Source: Chryseobacterium edaphi
Lineage (GTDB): Bacteria; Bacteroidota; Bacteroidia; Flavobacteriales; Weeksellaceae
Length of the DNA stretch: 64,000 nucleotides
Assembly: GCF_025628985.1 (NCBI RefSeq)
Contig: NZ_JAOTEM010000001.1
Coordinates: forward strand, 1,612,001 to 1,676,000
Direction of reading: 5' to 3'
This document shows positions 18,667 through 28,228 of the stretch, piece after piece. The stretch's first letter is position 1, and every line of letters begins with the position of its first letter. The position numbers and the translations under genes are program-made. The notes under the pieces were generated by a model. It had not been told where the DNA came from. It ran no database searches and saw nothing but the letters and a program-made list of their open reading frames with translations.

Positions 18667-18875
18667 ATGAAATTAAAAAAAAATCCTGATTCTAAATTTT
18701 CTTTTATTCAACTTTATTATTTTCGGACAGGAAAATATCACAGAAAAAATTCAAGGTCGACGGAGGCTTTGAATTTAGAATTGTTCCTTTTAATTTTAGA
18801 AATGCAATATTCAGATTTACAAATTACTGTGTAAAATATTACCCTGAACAACAATTACCAACTTTCAAATTATAA
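18667..18875 (+). pseudogene. frameshifted remnant of a small secreted protein
   Basis: If one A is removed from the nine-A run after ATGAAATT, the frame reads MKLKKILILNFLLFNFIIFG followed by QENITEKIQG, a textbook signal peptide of this phylum. A second shift leads into a frame reading GGFEFRIVPFNFRNAIF to a stop at 18875. Two frameshifts in about 200 bp indicate decay, or a homopolymer sequencing error for the first. The rest of the 18573-19104 gap shows no supported gene. Confidence 0.45.
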
Positions 18876-19104
18876 TGTCCTCCGCAGTTTAAATTCAATT
18901 TCCAATTCTGACGGATAGCCTATTTCAAAATGTTTTCAACCTAGGCTTTCTTTAGCTTGACTAACGTTCTTCTTGTGCTAAAATGCTGCTTTCAGTTATG
19001 CGGATTATCAAATACACTAATTCTGATCTATGTAAATTGCGTTATACAGCAACACCAAATACTATACTATATTATAAAAAAACTTAAGAGTAAAAATAAA
19101 AACG

Positions 19105-20397
19105 ATGAAATACCTTTTAGCCTTCATTTTCATGTTTATGATAAGCAGTGATCTATATGCTCAACAAAGTATAAAAATTGACGAACTATTGACGACCTAC
19201 GAGAAGATGAATCAATTCAGCGGTTCAGTACTTATTGCAGAAAAAGGAAGAATTATCTTAAAAAAAAGCTATGGTTTTAAAGATGCGGAAGCCTTCAAGA
19301 AGAATACAAATGATAGTCAGTACAAAATTTTTTCAGCTACAAAAATGTTTACTGCTACAGTAATTTTGAAAATGGCAGAAGAGAAAAAGATTTCTTTAGA
19401 TGACAAACTTTCAAAATATTATCCTGACTTTCCGAAAGGAGATAGCATCACAATAAAAAATATGCTTTCACACACATCGGGAATATCAGAAACTGAAGAT
19501 ACAGAAAACACCAAAAATGAAGAAACTTTTGTAAAATACATTTCCCAGCAGCCATTGAATTTTTCTCCGGGAAAAAACTGGAGCTACTCCAACTCCAATT
19601 ATTATTTACTGGGATATATAATTAAAAAAGTCAGTGGTTTAGAGTATAATGAAGCTATCGAAAATTTGATTTTAAAGCCCCTTAAAATGACTGCAAGCGG
19701 ATTTCATTTTAATGATCTCAATAGTATAAACAAAGCAACAGGTTACGAATTCATTGATGGAAAAAATTCTAACAGGGCGCTGCTTTTTAAAACTGACCAT
19801 CCTTTTGCTGCCGGCGCAATGTATTCTACGATCGACGACCTGTATAAATTCAGCGAAGCATTGTATAGCGGTACAATACTGACAAAAAAGAGTGTTGAGA
19901 TGATGTCTACGCCATACCTTAATGACCATTATGGTTTTGCTCAGGAGATTTACCGCGTCAGAAACTCTACTGCAACACAGATAGGTCATGGTGGCAGTGG
20001 CCCCGGTTTTAAATGTAGATTTTCAAGGGATCTTAAAAATGATATTACCATTATCATACTCACCAACTCAGAGATGATCTCAGGAAAAGCAGTAGATAAT
20101 ATTACCGATATAATCTACAACAAGTCTTATACTGCAAAAAGCAGTAATAGAACAACAATAGAAGATTTGCAAAAATTGCAAGGTATCTACTCCTTCGAGT
20201 CACAAAATTATTACGTCAATGTTGTCAACAAAACTGTAATTTTTAATGGCAACGGTATTCCAAGACTGCCTTTATCGCCTGTCAGTAAAACTGATTACAA
20301 ACTTTTTGAAAATTTTAAACTCAGGTTTAATGCAGATGTTAAAGGAAATATAGAATCGGTCAGGATAATCAACGGTCAGGAAACAAAAACCGCTTAA
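19105..20397 (+). CDS. beta-lactamase-family serine hydrolase
   Basis: 430 residues, with a signal peptide ending DLYAQ. The class C beta-lactamase-like fold is marked by SATK (nucleophile Ser77, Lys80), YSNSNY as the YxN element, and GHGGSGPG as the third motif. A C-terminal extension of about 90 residues (LQGIYSFESQNYYVNV) resembles the small beta-barrel often appended to these exported esterases/peptidases. The likely site of action is the periplasm, on an ester or D-Ala-type substrate. Its stop codon is followed in the same frame by a SusE/SusF-like fragment. Confidence 0.88.
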   Translation: MKYLLAFIFMFMISSDLYAQQSIKIDELLTTYEKMNQFSGSVLIAEKGRIILKKSYGFKDAEAFKKNTNDSQYKIFSATKMFTATVILKMAEEKKISLDDKLSKYYPDFPKGDSITIKNMLSHTSGISETEDTENTKNEETFVKYISQQPLNFSPGKNWSYSNSNYYLLGYIIKKVSGLEYNEAIENLILKPLKMTASGFHFNDLNSINKATGYEFIDGKNSNRALLFKTDHPFAAGAMYSTIDDLYKFSEALYSGTILTKKSVEMMSTPYLNDHYGFAQEIYRVRNSTATQIGHGGSGPGFKCRFSRDLKNDITIIILTNSEMISGKAVDNITDIIYNKSYTAKSSNRTTIEDLQKLQGIYSFESQNYYVNVVNKTVIFNGNGIPRLPLSPVSKTDYKLFENFKLRFNADVKGNIESVRIINGQETKTA

Positions 20398-20709
20398 AAA
20401 GTATCTGGCAAGTTGAACTGGGGAATCATTGGCAATGCCACTTCCGAAGGTTGGGGTGGAAAAGACATTATTATGAGTGTAAATCCTGAAAATTCTTGCA
20501 TTTATTATTTAAAGAAAGTTAAACTCTCGAAAGGAGACTTTAGATTCAGAATGAATAATGATTGGGGAAACAGTATCGGATTAAATCTGGACGGCAGTTT
20601 GGTCTATGATGGGTATAATCTCAAAATTTCAGAGGATGGGCTTTACGATGTTGTTTTGGATATAAGTATCAAGTCTAAACCAAAATATTCAGTTGAAAAA
20701 TTGGATTGA
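20398..20709 (+). pseudogene. SusE/SusF-type outer-membrane domain fragment
   Basis: Right after the hydrolase stop, in the same frame, 104 codons encode LNWGIIGNATSEGWGG, DFRFRMNNDWGNSIG and LYDVVLDIS, the hallmark strands of the C-terminal starch-binding-type domain of SusE/SusF lipoproteins. There is no signal peptide or other domain, and the only start is a TTG at 20413. It is most simply a 3' fragment of a lost susE-like gene placed here by deletion. Stop-codon read-through that adds the domain to the hydrolase is possible but speculative. Confidence 0.6.
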
Positions 20710-20727
20710 AATAGATCCGATTTTTTT
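20700..20727 (+). terminator. rho-independent terminator
   Basis: ATTGGAT (20700-20706) pairs with ATCCGAT (20715-20721), with one G-T pair. A run of seven T follows. It overlaps the last codons of the SusE-like fragment. The rest of the gap to 21041 holds nothing recognisable. Confidence 0.65.
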
Positions 20728-21041
20728 CTTTATTTTCTACAATTAAAATTTTTATTATCGCGCAAAATGACTTCATTTTTTAATTGATTTGTAACTACAG
20801 TAGTAATCGTTTTGTGAAATTAATATTAACCTCAGACTTTTTGAAGCTTTGCAGAGGAGCATAAAGACAGAAGTTCTAACTAGCACAAATGTAAGCAAAA
20901 CCATTTTTTCTATGTACTAATTTACATAATACAAGCAAGAAATGGTTTATTAAATTAAAAGAATGAAGAAGGATTTCTGTAATAGTTTACTTTTAGACAA
21001 AACTTTACTAGATGAAACATAAATATTTTCAATTTTTTTAT

Positions 21042-21791
21042 TTATTTTTTGTAGTAAATTAAAAGTAGATCATTTCCAATAGTTGCTTTATATGAATTAA
21101 CTTCTGCTCCGACAATTAATTTATTTCGTAACTTTTTTAAATTGAATTTGTCTTTTTTGAAAATCTCAATGGCTTGAACAGGTTCCTCTTTTTTATCATC
21201 AACTCCAATCAGGATAATTCTTTCTTGTGTAAATAGATTTATTTTGTTGTCTGAATCTATGCTGTTCATGTAAATGTTAAGAAAATCAATTGAGGCTTTT
21301 TCTTTAGATGAAATATTTATAATTTTATGTCTTCGTAATCCGTAAGTTCCATATGTTTGAATATCTTTATTCTCTGTTGAATATTTCTGGTCGTATTTAA
21401 ACTTTCCGATCAGTAATTCAGTTTTGGATTGGCTATTAACGGAATTTGAATTTAGTATAGCAAACAGGTTGATTTGGTTTTTTATCAAATATATTTTTTC
21501 ATCTTTCGAAGTCTGAAAATTCTTGAACAGATGCTGCGTTTTATTTTCACTAAAAATAGTATTCCAAATAGAATCCTTTTCTTTTTTACTCAAAACATAA
21601 GTATTTATATACAAAGAAGGAGAAAATGATGATTCAGGTTGTGAACCTTTGCCATTTAAACTTGAAATTACATTGACTAACGAATTTTTTGCTACCAATA
21701 GTGAATCCTGTCCGAAAACGAAATGAGACAGGAACAGTAGAGAAAAGAATAGGTAAAGTTTAGTTTTAATTTTTCGGGTTGACTTAATCAT
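21042..21791 (-). CDS. hypothetical secreted protein
   Basis: 249 residues from the ATG at 21791, which places a normal signal peptide (FFSLLFLSHFVFGQ) at the N-terminus; an earlier in-frame ATG at 21824 would add a basic 11-residue leader. The mature protein is Lys/Ser/Asn-rich with mixed strands and helices (FAILNSNSVNSQSKTELLIG, ERIILIGVDDKKEEPV). No domain is recognised. It stands alone between AT-rich gaps. Confidence 0.6.
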   Translation of the reverse strand: MIKSTRKIKTKLYLFFSLLFLSHFVFGQDSLLVAKNSLVNVISSLNGKGSQPESSFSPSLYINTYVLSKKEKDSIWNTIFSENKTQHLFKNFQTSKDEKIYLIKNQINLFAILNSNSVNSQSKTELLIGKFKYDQKYSTENKDIQTYGTYGLRRHKIINISSKEKASIDFLNIYMNSIDSDNKINLFTQERIILIGVDDKKEEPVQAIEIFKKDKFNLKKLRNKLIVGAEVNSYKATIGNDLLLIYYKK

Positions 21792-21824
21792 TTTATTTAG
21801 GCTTTTAAAATTATTTTTTACCAC

Positions 21825-22262
21825 TAAATTTTATAAATAATGCAATATCATTTAGTTTTTTATAAATTACCAAATCAAAAATTGGATTGTTTGAATGTAA
21901 GGCTTAGCCTATCCAATCTTTTTTCTTTGACAAAGCAATGTGGAATATAGTTTTAGCACTTATAAATCATTTTAGGGTTTAACCATCCTTCTAAACTATT
22001 GTTTACAGCGTTTACAGCGTTGATTGTATGCTAACGAGTGCACACATGCATTGCTCATTTCCTCCTCCAATCAACCCGTGAATACTACAAATTATTTTTG
22101 TCAAAAAACACCAACTATTTTTGATCACATTATAAAAAAAATACTTAATTCTCTAAGAAAAGTTGTTGAAGGTTGGGTCGCATCATATTCTCGAAGTTGA
22201 GGAAAATAGAAGTTCAACCTAACGAGAACCAGCCATTTTTTTTGGCTATTAACATAAGTCTT
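21825..22262. other. AT-rich intergenic stretch without recognised gene
   Basis: No open frame with protein-like content is visible on either strand. A short direct repeat GTTTACAGC occurs twice in tandem near 22010, and AGCCA/TGGCT flanks a T run near 22235; neither is convincing as a functional signal. Confidence 0.4.
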
Positions 22263-23171
22263 TTATAATTTTCCATTATCAAAAACCCCTTTGCAATTGC
22301 TACTATTATATTTTTTATTTGAAACTCTTAAATTCTGATTACCACTTATTTCAAGACATCGAATTTTAGAAAGAAAATTTAAAGACGGTAAGCTTTTAAT
22401 TGCAGAAAAATAAATATATAATTTCTCTAGATTAATAGATTGTTCAATATTTCGAATGTCAGTTAGATTATCAGCTCTCCAAATAGTTATTTCTTTTATA
22501 TCTTTTGTGAGAGTATTTGGAAACTTCTTTATCGAAGACTCGAATAAGAAAAAGATTTTAAGCTTAGTTAATAAAGAAAGATTGCGGAAATTAAATTTTT
22601 CTTGAACATATCCAAGCTCTAATTCTTCAATATTATTTTGAAAAGTGAATTCAGGAAGATATTTTAAATTTTTGGAGGATAAATCTAATTTTTTCAAATT
22701 AATCATATTTTCTATTCCAGAAGCGTTTTTGTATTCACCAATAATCATTAATTCTTCAATATTTTGAAGATATTGAAACCCTTTTGGAATTTGATCATCA
22801 GAGTAATTCAGGATAGTTAACTTACTTAAATTTTTCAATTTTCCCAATGCTGAAACGTCCTTTAGATTATTGGACACTATGATTAAATATTTAAGGTTAT
22901 CAAGTTTCGAAAACTCGTCAGGGACTTTGTCTAAATCAAAATGCAAAGCTAAATTTTCTAGACCATCTAGAATGCTTAATTTTTTCAGATCCGTTCCGTT
23001 ATTAATAGTAATGTATTTTATTTTGCAATCTGAGTTTAGGCATTTATCAATGTCTGTTTGTGTCAGATCATTCAATGAACCGCCGACTTCAGACCAACCA
23101 GGTTGTGCAAAACAATAAGTATTGAATGCTAGTAGAATGAATAATATGGTATATTTGGCTTCTGTTTTCAT
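22263..23171 (-). CDS. secreted leucine-rich-repeat-like protein (second copy type)
   Basis: 302 residues with a signal peptide ending YCFAQ, followed by PGW as in the related protein at 12283-13497 (..GFCQPGP). About ten irregular LRR units follow (LKYLIIVSNNLKDVS, LSKLTILN, IEELMIIG, LKKLDLSS, LEKLYIYF). A solenoid for protein binding outside the cytoplasm is likely. The last unit is followed by only about 25 residues, with no sorting domain. The two proteins are homologous in layout and probably came from the same family rather than a recent duplication. Confidence 0.72.
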   Translation of the reverse strand: MKTEAKYTILFILLAFNTYCFAQPGWSEVGGSLNDLTQTDIDKCLNSDCKIKYITINNGTDLKKLSILDGLENLALHFDLDKVPDEFSKLDNLKYLIIVSNNLKDVSALGKLKNLSKLTILNYSDDQIPKGFQYLQNIEELMIIGEYKNASGIENMINLKKLDLSSKNLKYLPEFTFQNNIEELELGYVQEKFNFRNLSLLTKLKIFFLFESSIKKFPNTLTKDIKEITIWRADNLTDIRNIEQSINLEKLYIYFSAIKSLPSLNFLSKIRCLEISGNQNLRVSNKKYNSSNCKGVFDNGKL

Positions 23172-23324
23172 AAGATTTCTGCGAACTTACTTATATATCC
23201 GCTACATCATAGCGCAAATCCAACAAAAATAGAACGGATATGCGAATATTTGTGAGTAATATTTTTTGCTAAAATAATATTATTTCTTGTTAAGTATCGT
23301 TCCGAACATTTAATAAATATAAAC

Positions 23325-23609
23325 TTATTTTTCAGCCTTCATAGTCTTTATTTCTTCATCTGTATGATGATCCAGAATTTTAGCATACCGGTAAAAGGTT
23401 GCTCTAGTCAATGCGAATGGTTTATAAATATCTTCCGGACGTAGTGTTGGATCTTTATAAATCGAACGTAGAAGAAGGAGCTTCGAAATTATTTCTGCTG
23501 TGTACCCCTTTGGTCTTCCACCGGTTCTCCCTCTAGCTCTTGCCGATTGTAATCCCGCATTAGTACTTTCTCGTATCAACTCTCTTTCATATTCAGCCAG
23601 AGAAGCCAT
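23325..23609 (-). pseudogene. C-terminal stump of a Pin-type DNA invertase/resolvase
   Basis: 94 codons. MASLAEYERELIRESTNAG and ARGRTGGRPKG are the end of the resolvase catalytic domain (E helix) and its linker, and the remainder is the helix-turn-helix domain ending ALTRATFYRYAKIL. The catalytic Ser and the first roughly 100 residues are missing. Immediately upstream, in another frame and overlapping by 17 bases, another coding stretch ends. The junction therefore looks like a recombination or deletion point inside a former recombinase gene. Confidence 0.7.
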
Positions 23610-24051
23610 CGTTTTGTGAGATTATTTGAAAAAATTTGCCTTTAATTCTTTTTGTTTCTACCCAACCATAAATTCTATTCAATATAACATTGGATATTTC
23701 AATCATCACAATTACAGCTTCCAACTTAGAGTGGTAAGAAATCTTATTATCTGTCTTTCCAATAAAAGTTTTCAGAGTATTTTTTCTTTCTGATGCTAAA
23801 GTCGTTGCATTTAGTATATGTTTATTACTGAAATGTACAAAACCGGATGTTTCATTATAAACATTTTCAATCCAAGGAAGTTCTTCCGAAGCCTTTTCTT
23901 TGAGATTTGCATCAGTCATTTTCTTTCCGTTTCGGTCTTTAATATTTCTAATTGTAGCTCCCATCCAAACATCTTTAGCAAAAGCGTGCGGTTCTTTGAC
24001 TAACAATGCGGCTAAAAGTCTTAAATAATTATCAAGATGAGAGCTAACCAA
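23593..24051 (-). CDS. hypothetical protein, probably 5'-truncated
   Basis: 152 residues from a TTG. The frame stays open to 24171 and reads like real protein (RLLYLGILNRSSSLIFGF, NFISASHLVSSHLDNYLRLL), but no ATG or GTG exists before the stop at 24172, so the original start seems lost. The body is helical (WIENVYNETSGFVHFSNKHI, ISNVILNRIYGW). It reminds me of uncharacterised helical proteins found near restriction or defence genes, but I cannot name the family. Its 3' end runs into the resolvase stump. Confidence 0.45.
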   Translation of the reverse strand: MVSSHLDNYLRLLAALLVKEPHAFAKDVWMGATIRNIKDRNGKKMTDANLKEKASEELPWIENVYNETSGFVHFSNKHILNATTLASERKNTLKTFIGKTDNKISYHSKLEAVIVMIEISNVILNRIYGWVETKRIKGKFFQIISQNDGFSG

Positions 24052-24480
24052 ATGCGAAGCTGAAATAAAATTTGATGAATTTATAAGGGTTTCAAAGCCA
24101 AAAATAAGAGATGAACTCCTATTTAAAATACCTAAATATAATAATCGAGTGCATACAATCCTTTTCCACTTTTAAAGTCAAAGATGTTTATAGATTAAAA
24201 ATTTTTAATCTAGCATGTAAATCAATATTCTTAAGGAAAAATTTCAATTGTTTAATTTTTTACTAAAAATTAAGATTCATTTTTCATACGTCAAGTTTTG
24301 TCGCTTCCAGCATTGATATTTGCATCATGATAAACAAACAAAATGAAACTTGATATTAAAAATTAAGGTGGAAAATTTGGCCCGAAACCACCTAAAAAAA
24401 TAAGGCTAAAACTTGAAGTAAACTCTACTAAAAAGAACCTTCAAATCTTAACCCTTATAAAATCAAACAAATTTAAGAAA

Positions 24481-27400
24481 ATGTCAACAAACAACAATGC
24501 GTCTCAGACGTTATTCAGATTTGTGAGTTTAAGAAACCCACAACTTACAGAAACAAAAAGAAGAAATCTCGGTTTTATTCATCGTCCATCTGGAGCGAAA
24601 GGAATTTTCGATGATGCAGTTTCATCAAGAAGCGACAGAACTTTAAAACTTCAGGCTTTATCTTCTAAAATCATAGATTTTACTCCTTCAGCTATTAAAA
24701 CAGAAAAGGAATTAGAAACAGGAGTGTTTGCAACTCTTTTGGTAATCGGAAGAAAAATTTCAAAAAAAGAAACTCTTTCTAAATGGGATTGGGAATATAC
24801 AAAAGAATATTACAGTTCTCTGATCGACAGCAATAAAGAATTGACTTTAGATGCTATGAAAATTTTTGATAATCTTTGGAATAATCTTATTTATCAAATT
24901 GTCAGTCAGAAAGATTTTTACGTAAAAGAAGCAATTAGCCATATTTTAAAAGCGATTCATATCGGTTTTGCACAGAATATGGACATCAATGAAGATGTAT
25001 TGAAAGCAAATGGTGATAAAAAGCCTTTAGATAATGCACTCAATGGTAAAATAGTAATGCCGAAGTATCTATTTCTGGAAGAAGATAATCTAAGCACTGG
25101 AAATAATGTGGCTTTAAAATCAGAAGCTTCTGCAAATGTATCACTTGCTCCGAAAGATTTGGAGAGATTAAATTCTGTTGCCAAAAACGATTTGATTGTT
25201 ACAGAATCTTTATTGAGAAAAGAGAAACTTGAAAAGCTAAATTCAGAATTACAAAAACTTCAAAAATCATATCATAAATCGAGTGAGAAAGCTTATCAAA
25301 CAGAATATGAAAAATATAAAGATAGCTATCGAAAAGAATTAGAAGAATACGAAAAAATTTCTGAACAGATCGATATTTTACTCGAACAGAAAGCTTCTGA
25401 AGAAGAATTACAGAGATTATATAATCACTTAAAAGAATTAAATCTTCCGAGATTTGTATTTTCATATAAAAATGAAATTACTCTTTCTGATCTTCAGGAA
25501 AAGTTATCTCCTGAATCATTAGATTTATTTATTGAACTATGCTCAGCTCAGGACATCAACGAAAAATTTCGTTTAGAAATACAAACAAATGCAAAACGTC
25601 AAGTAATATCGGACACGGAACTGAGAATTGGGGATCAGTATCTTCAAATTGATGAAAGTTTTGACACTTACAATGAAGTAATTTCTCACGTTCAGAACAA
25701 TATTGCTGAAACTATGCAAACTGCTTTAGATAAAGCAACTTTTGAACAGACACAGTATGCAAATATTGGAGGAGCTTTAATTCCAATAGTAAATGCACGA
25801 TCAATAACTCATTTAGCATATAATTTACAGGCAGTATGGTCAAGATCGATTTTTATTCCTAATAATGGATTTATTAATTTCTCTTTTGAAGTACAGGATA
25901 ATTCTTGGAGTGTTGCCAATGCAAAAATATTATTAGAATCTAATACCGGCGTTCATCAGGAAACAATAAGTAATATTTCTGTGCTTAATAATATGATTAG
26001 TTTTCCGGCGATAATGGTCAATAAATTTGCATCTATTTCAAAAATAAGAATTGATATTTATTTTAATAATGGAAGTGAAGCTTATCTGGAATTATTAAAA
26101 ATTCCTAATAATCAATTATTAACAGGAATTCTTACATTAAAAGAGCGCACAGAAAACCCGATAAAAGATTCTGAAGAAACTTACAAAAGAAAGAATTTCG
26201 GAATTAAAAGATTGGGAGTTGCCGATTTCCTTAAAGTTGTACAAAGTGTTCATGCTTATGTTCCGGGAGAGGTTTCGAATATCGAAAATGTAATGGCAAG
26301 TGAATTAAGACATAAATCTTCCGTTGCAAGAGATTACTCTGAAATTACAGACACAACATCAAAATCTCAGGAAACAGAAAAAATTTCTGACACTTCTAAA
26401 ACTTCAAGAACAGACATGCAGACCGAAGTTGCTAAAGAAGTAGAAAAACAACAAGCTATTACAGCCCATACAAGAGCAACTTACGGAGGATACGGAATGT
26501 CATTTGAAATTGGTGCAGAATATGCAAACAATACTGCGCAACATGACAGTACGAGACAGGCTGTAATGAAATCTCAGGAAATTACGGAAAGAGCCATGGA
26601 AAGAGTTCTTACCAAAATTTCTGAAGAAAGAGTTCAAAAAATCATTAAAGAGTACACAGAAACTAACGTTCACGAATTTGACAACCGAGGAAAAGCTCTT
26701 ACAACCAATGAACCGCCTCAACACATCACAGGAGTTTACAGATGGATTGATAAGAAAATGAAAAACCAGATTTATAATTATGGTAAACGTAACATGTTTG
26801 AATTTATGGTTCCTGAGCCGGCAAGATTACACAGATTGTCTTTAGCTGTATCAAAAGGACAGGTTCTTACAGCCCCTATCGATCCAAGAAAAGCTGACAG
26901 ACCTTACAATATGCCGGATCCTAAATCTGCCACAAAAGCTTTATTACAATATTGGGCTCAGATTTACGGTGTAAAACTGACAGATCTTCCTAAAGAGGAT
27001 GCTGAAATTTATCAAGAAATTAAAGGAAGACCAAACTCTACGGGTTCATTCGGAGCAGTCGGAACTCCTATAAACATTACGCCTAATTATGCTGCCAAAA
27101 CAATGAAATTAGGATTTTATATGAATAGAAACTCTTCATGGCACAATAGTAATTTCTATTGCAGCAACGGAAGAGGCGGTGACAGGGATTTAAGTTTTGG
27201 TGGAAAAATTAATCAGGGTACAGTAATGGAAACCGGATTAAATATCGAAGGAGCATTTAATTTCTTATACAGAGGAAGAAATATTGAAGATGTAACTCTT
27301 AACGTAACATTATATTGTAAATTATCTGACACATTTATGCAGACTTGGCAACAAGAGAATTTCAATTTAATCATTACAGCTTACGAAGAAGCGTACAAAA

Positions 27401-28164
27401 AATTCCAGGAAGAACAAGCCAGACTCGATGCCGAGCAAAAAGAGAAAGAAGCTGCAGCCAAAGAAAAAACAGGAACTTTCTACAGATACATGGAACATGA
27501 TGTTCTTAAACATAACTGTATCGCTTATCTCTTACAAGATTATTTGAGTGTTTTAGGACAAGTAATGACCAACGGAGCAGAGAAAGATACTGTAATGGAA
27601 AATTATCAGGTTTATTTAGGTGAAGATCTTGATAAATATACTGCTCTTGCGAAATTTATGGAACAAGCTTTTGAGTGGGAAATTATGGATTATACATTCT
27701 ATCCATACTATTGGGCAAATCGTAAATTGTGGCAGGAAATGTACGTTTCTGAAAGTACAGATCCTTTATTCAGAAGTTTCTTACAAGCAGGTATGGCAAG
27801 AGTAATTGTTACTGTAAAACCAGGCTTTGAAGATGCTGTCAATTTCTTCTTAACTACAGGAAAAATCTGGAATGGTGGCGAAGTTCCTGTAATTGGAGAT
27901 CCGATGTACATGTCTATTGTTGATGAAATGCGTCAACCAACAGGAAAACCGCAAGGAAAATACTGGATTACGAGAGTTCCCACAACACTTACGATTATTC
28001 AGGATAAATCTACAGGATTACCGGTCGATCAACCGTTACCGATTTTCCCGGAATTAGATTCTGCTAATTGTGAAAATCCTTTAGAATTAGAGACTAAAAC
28101 CAGCTTTGAACCGAGAGATGTTCAATTATCTCATGGTACTGTTGATAATAGCACATTAGACTAA
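24481..28164 (+). CDS. giant soluble protein of uncharacterised family (1227 residues)
   Basis: There is no signal peptide, membrane segment or lipobox. Order of parts: an N-terminal region (LFRFVSLRNPQLTETKRRN, about 10-30); a coiled coil (about 240-320, LNSELQKLQKSYHKS); a beta-rich part (450-570); the segment YVPGEVSNIENVMASELRHK (about 590-610); a charged helical stretch (620-735); the conserved-looking YRWIDKKMKNQIYNYGKR and FEFMVPEPARLHR (753-785); a second charged helix (970-1000); and a C-terminal block with AFEWEIMDYTFYPYYW and TVKPGFEDAV, VPTTLTII. From memory, proteins with the GEVxxIENV, YRWVxK and NYGKR-EFxVPEPA pattern occur in many phyla without known function; I could not check this. 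A terminator follows, and then a toxin-like gene. Structural, carrier or delivery roles are all possible. Confidence 0.85.
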   Translation: MSTNNNASQTLFRFVSLRNPQLTETKRRNLGFIHRPSGAKGIFDDAVSSRSDRTLKLQALSSKIIDFTPSAIKTEKELETGVFATLLVIGRKISKKETLSKWDWEYTKEYYSSLIDSNKELTLDAMKIFDNLWNNLIYQIVSQKDFYVKEAISHILKAIHIGFAQNMDINEDVLKANGDKKPLDNALNGKIVMPKYLFLEEDNLSTGNNVALKSEASANVSLAPKDLERLNSVAKNDLIVTESLLRKEKLEKLNSELQKLQKSYHKSSEKAYQTEYEKYKDSYRKELEEYEKISEQIDILLEQKASEEELQRLYNHLKELNLPRFVFSYKNEITLSDLQEKLSPESLDLFIELCSAQDINEKFRLEIQTNAKRQVISDTELRIGDQYLQIDESFDTYNEVISHVQNNIAETMQTALDKATFEQTQYANIGGALIPIVNARSITHLAYNLQAVWSRSIFIPNNGFINFSFEVQDNSWSVANAKILLESNTGVHQETISNISVLNNMISFPAIMVNKFASISKIRIDIYFNNGSEAYLELLKIPNNQLLTGILTLKERTENPIKDSEETYKRKNFGIKRLGVADFLKVVQSVHAYVPGEVSNIENVMASELRHKSSVARDYSEITDTTSKSQETEKISDTSKTSRTDMQTEVAKEVEKQQAITAHTRATYGGYGMSFEIGAEYANNTAQHDSTRQAVMKSQEITERAMERVLTKISEERVQKIIKEYTETNVHEFDNRGKALTTNEPPQHITGVYRWIDKKMKNQIYNYGKRNMFEFMVPEPARLHRLSLAVSKGQVLTAPIDPRKADRPYNMPDPKSATKALLQYWAQIYGVKLTDLPKEDAEIYQEIKGRPNSTGSFGAVGTPINITPNYAAKTMKLGFYMNRNSSWHNSNFYCSNGRGGDRDLSFGGKINQGTVMETGLNIEGAFNFLYRGRNIEDVTLNVTLYCKLSDTFMQTWQQENFNLIITAYEEAYKKFQEEQARLDAEQKEKEAAAKEKTGTFYRYMEHDVLKHNCIAYLLQDYLSVLGQVMTNGAEKDTVMENYQVYLGEDLDKYTALAKFMEQAFEWEIMDYTFYPYYWANRKLWQEMYVSESTDPLFRSFLQAGMARVIVTVKPGFEDAVNFFLTTGKIWNGGEVPVIGDPMYMSIVDEMRQPTGKPQGKYWITRVPTTLTIIQDKSTGLPVDQPLPIFPELDSANCENPLELETKTSFEPRDVQLSHGTVDNSTLD

Positions 28165-28175
28165 TCAAATGAACG

Positions 28176-28209
28176 AAATGGCGGTTTACTGCCGTCATTT
28201 CTATTTTTT
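28176..28209 (+). terminator. rho-independent terminator after the giant-protein gene
   Basis: AAATGGCGG (28176-28184) pairs with CCGTCATTT (28192-28200), with one G-T pair, then CTATTTTTT. It lies inside a possible N-terminal extension of the next gene, which argues for the later ATG at 28229 as that gene's start. Confidence 0.8.
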
Positions 28210-28228
28210 AACGATAAGATTTAATAAT

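Noticed and set aside
18957..19151. 64-codon frame before the hydrolase gene
   Set aside because: It overlaps the hydrolase signal peptide in another frame and has no recognisable character.
22005..22025. Tandem GTTTACAGC repeat as a regulatory iteron
   Set aside because: Only two copies and no nearby gene start or partner motif.
24297..24322. Promoter for the giant gene (TTTG with GATATTTG)
   Set aside because: The spacing of 14 bases is too short and the second box deviates from TAnnTTTG.
28169..28228. N-terminal extension of the lysozyme-like protein from ATG 28169
   Set aside because: It would translate a clear terminator hairpin and T-tract; the ATG at 28229 gives a normal start.
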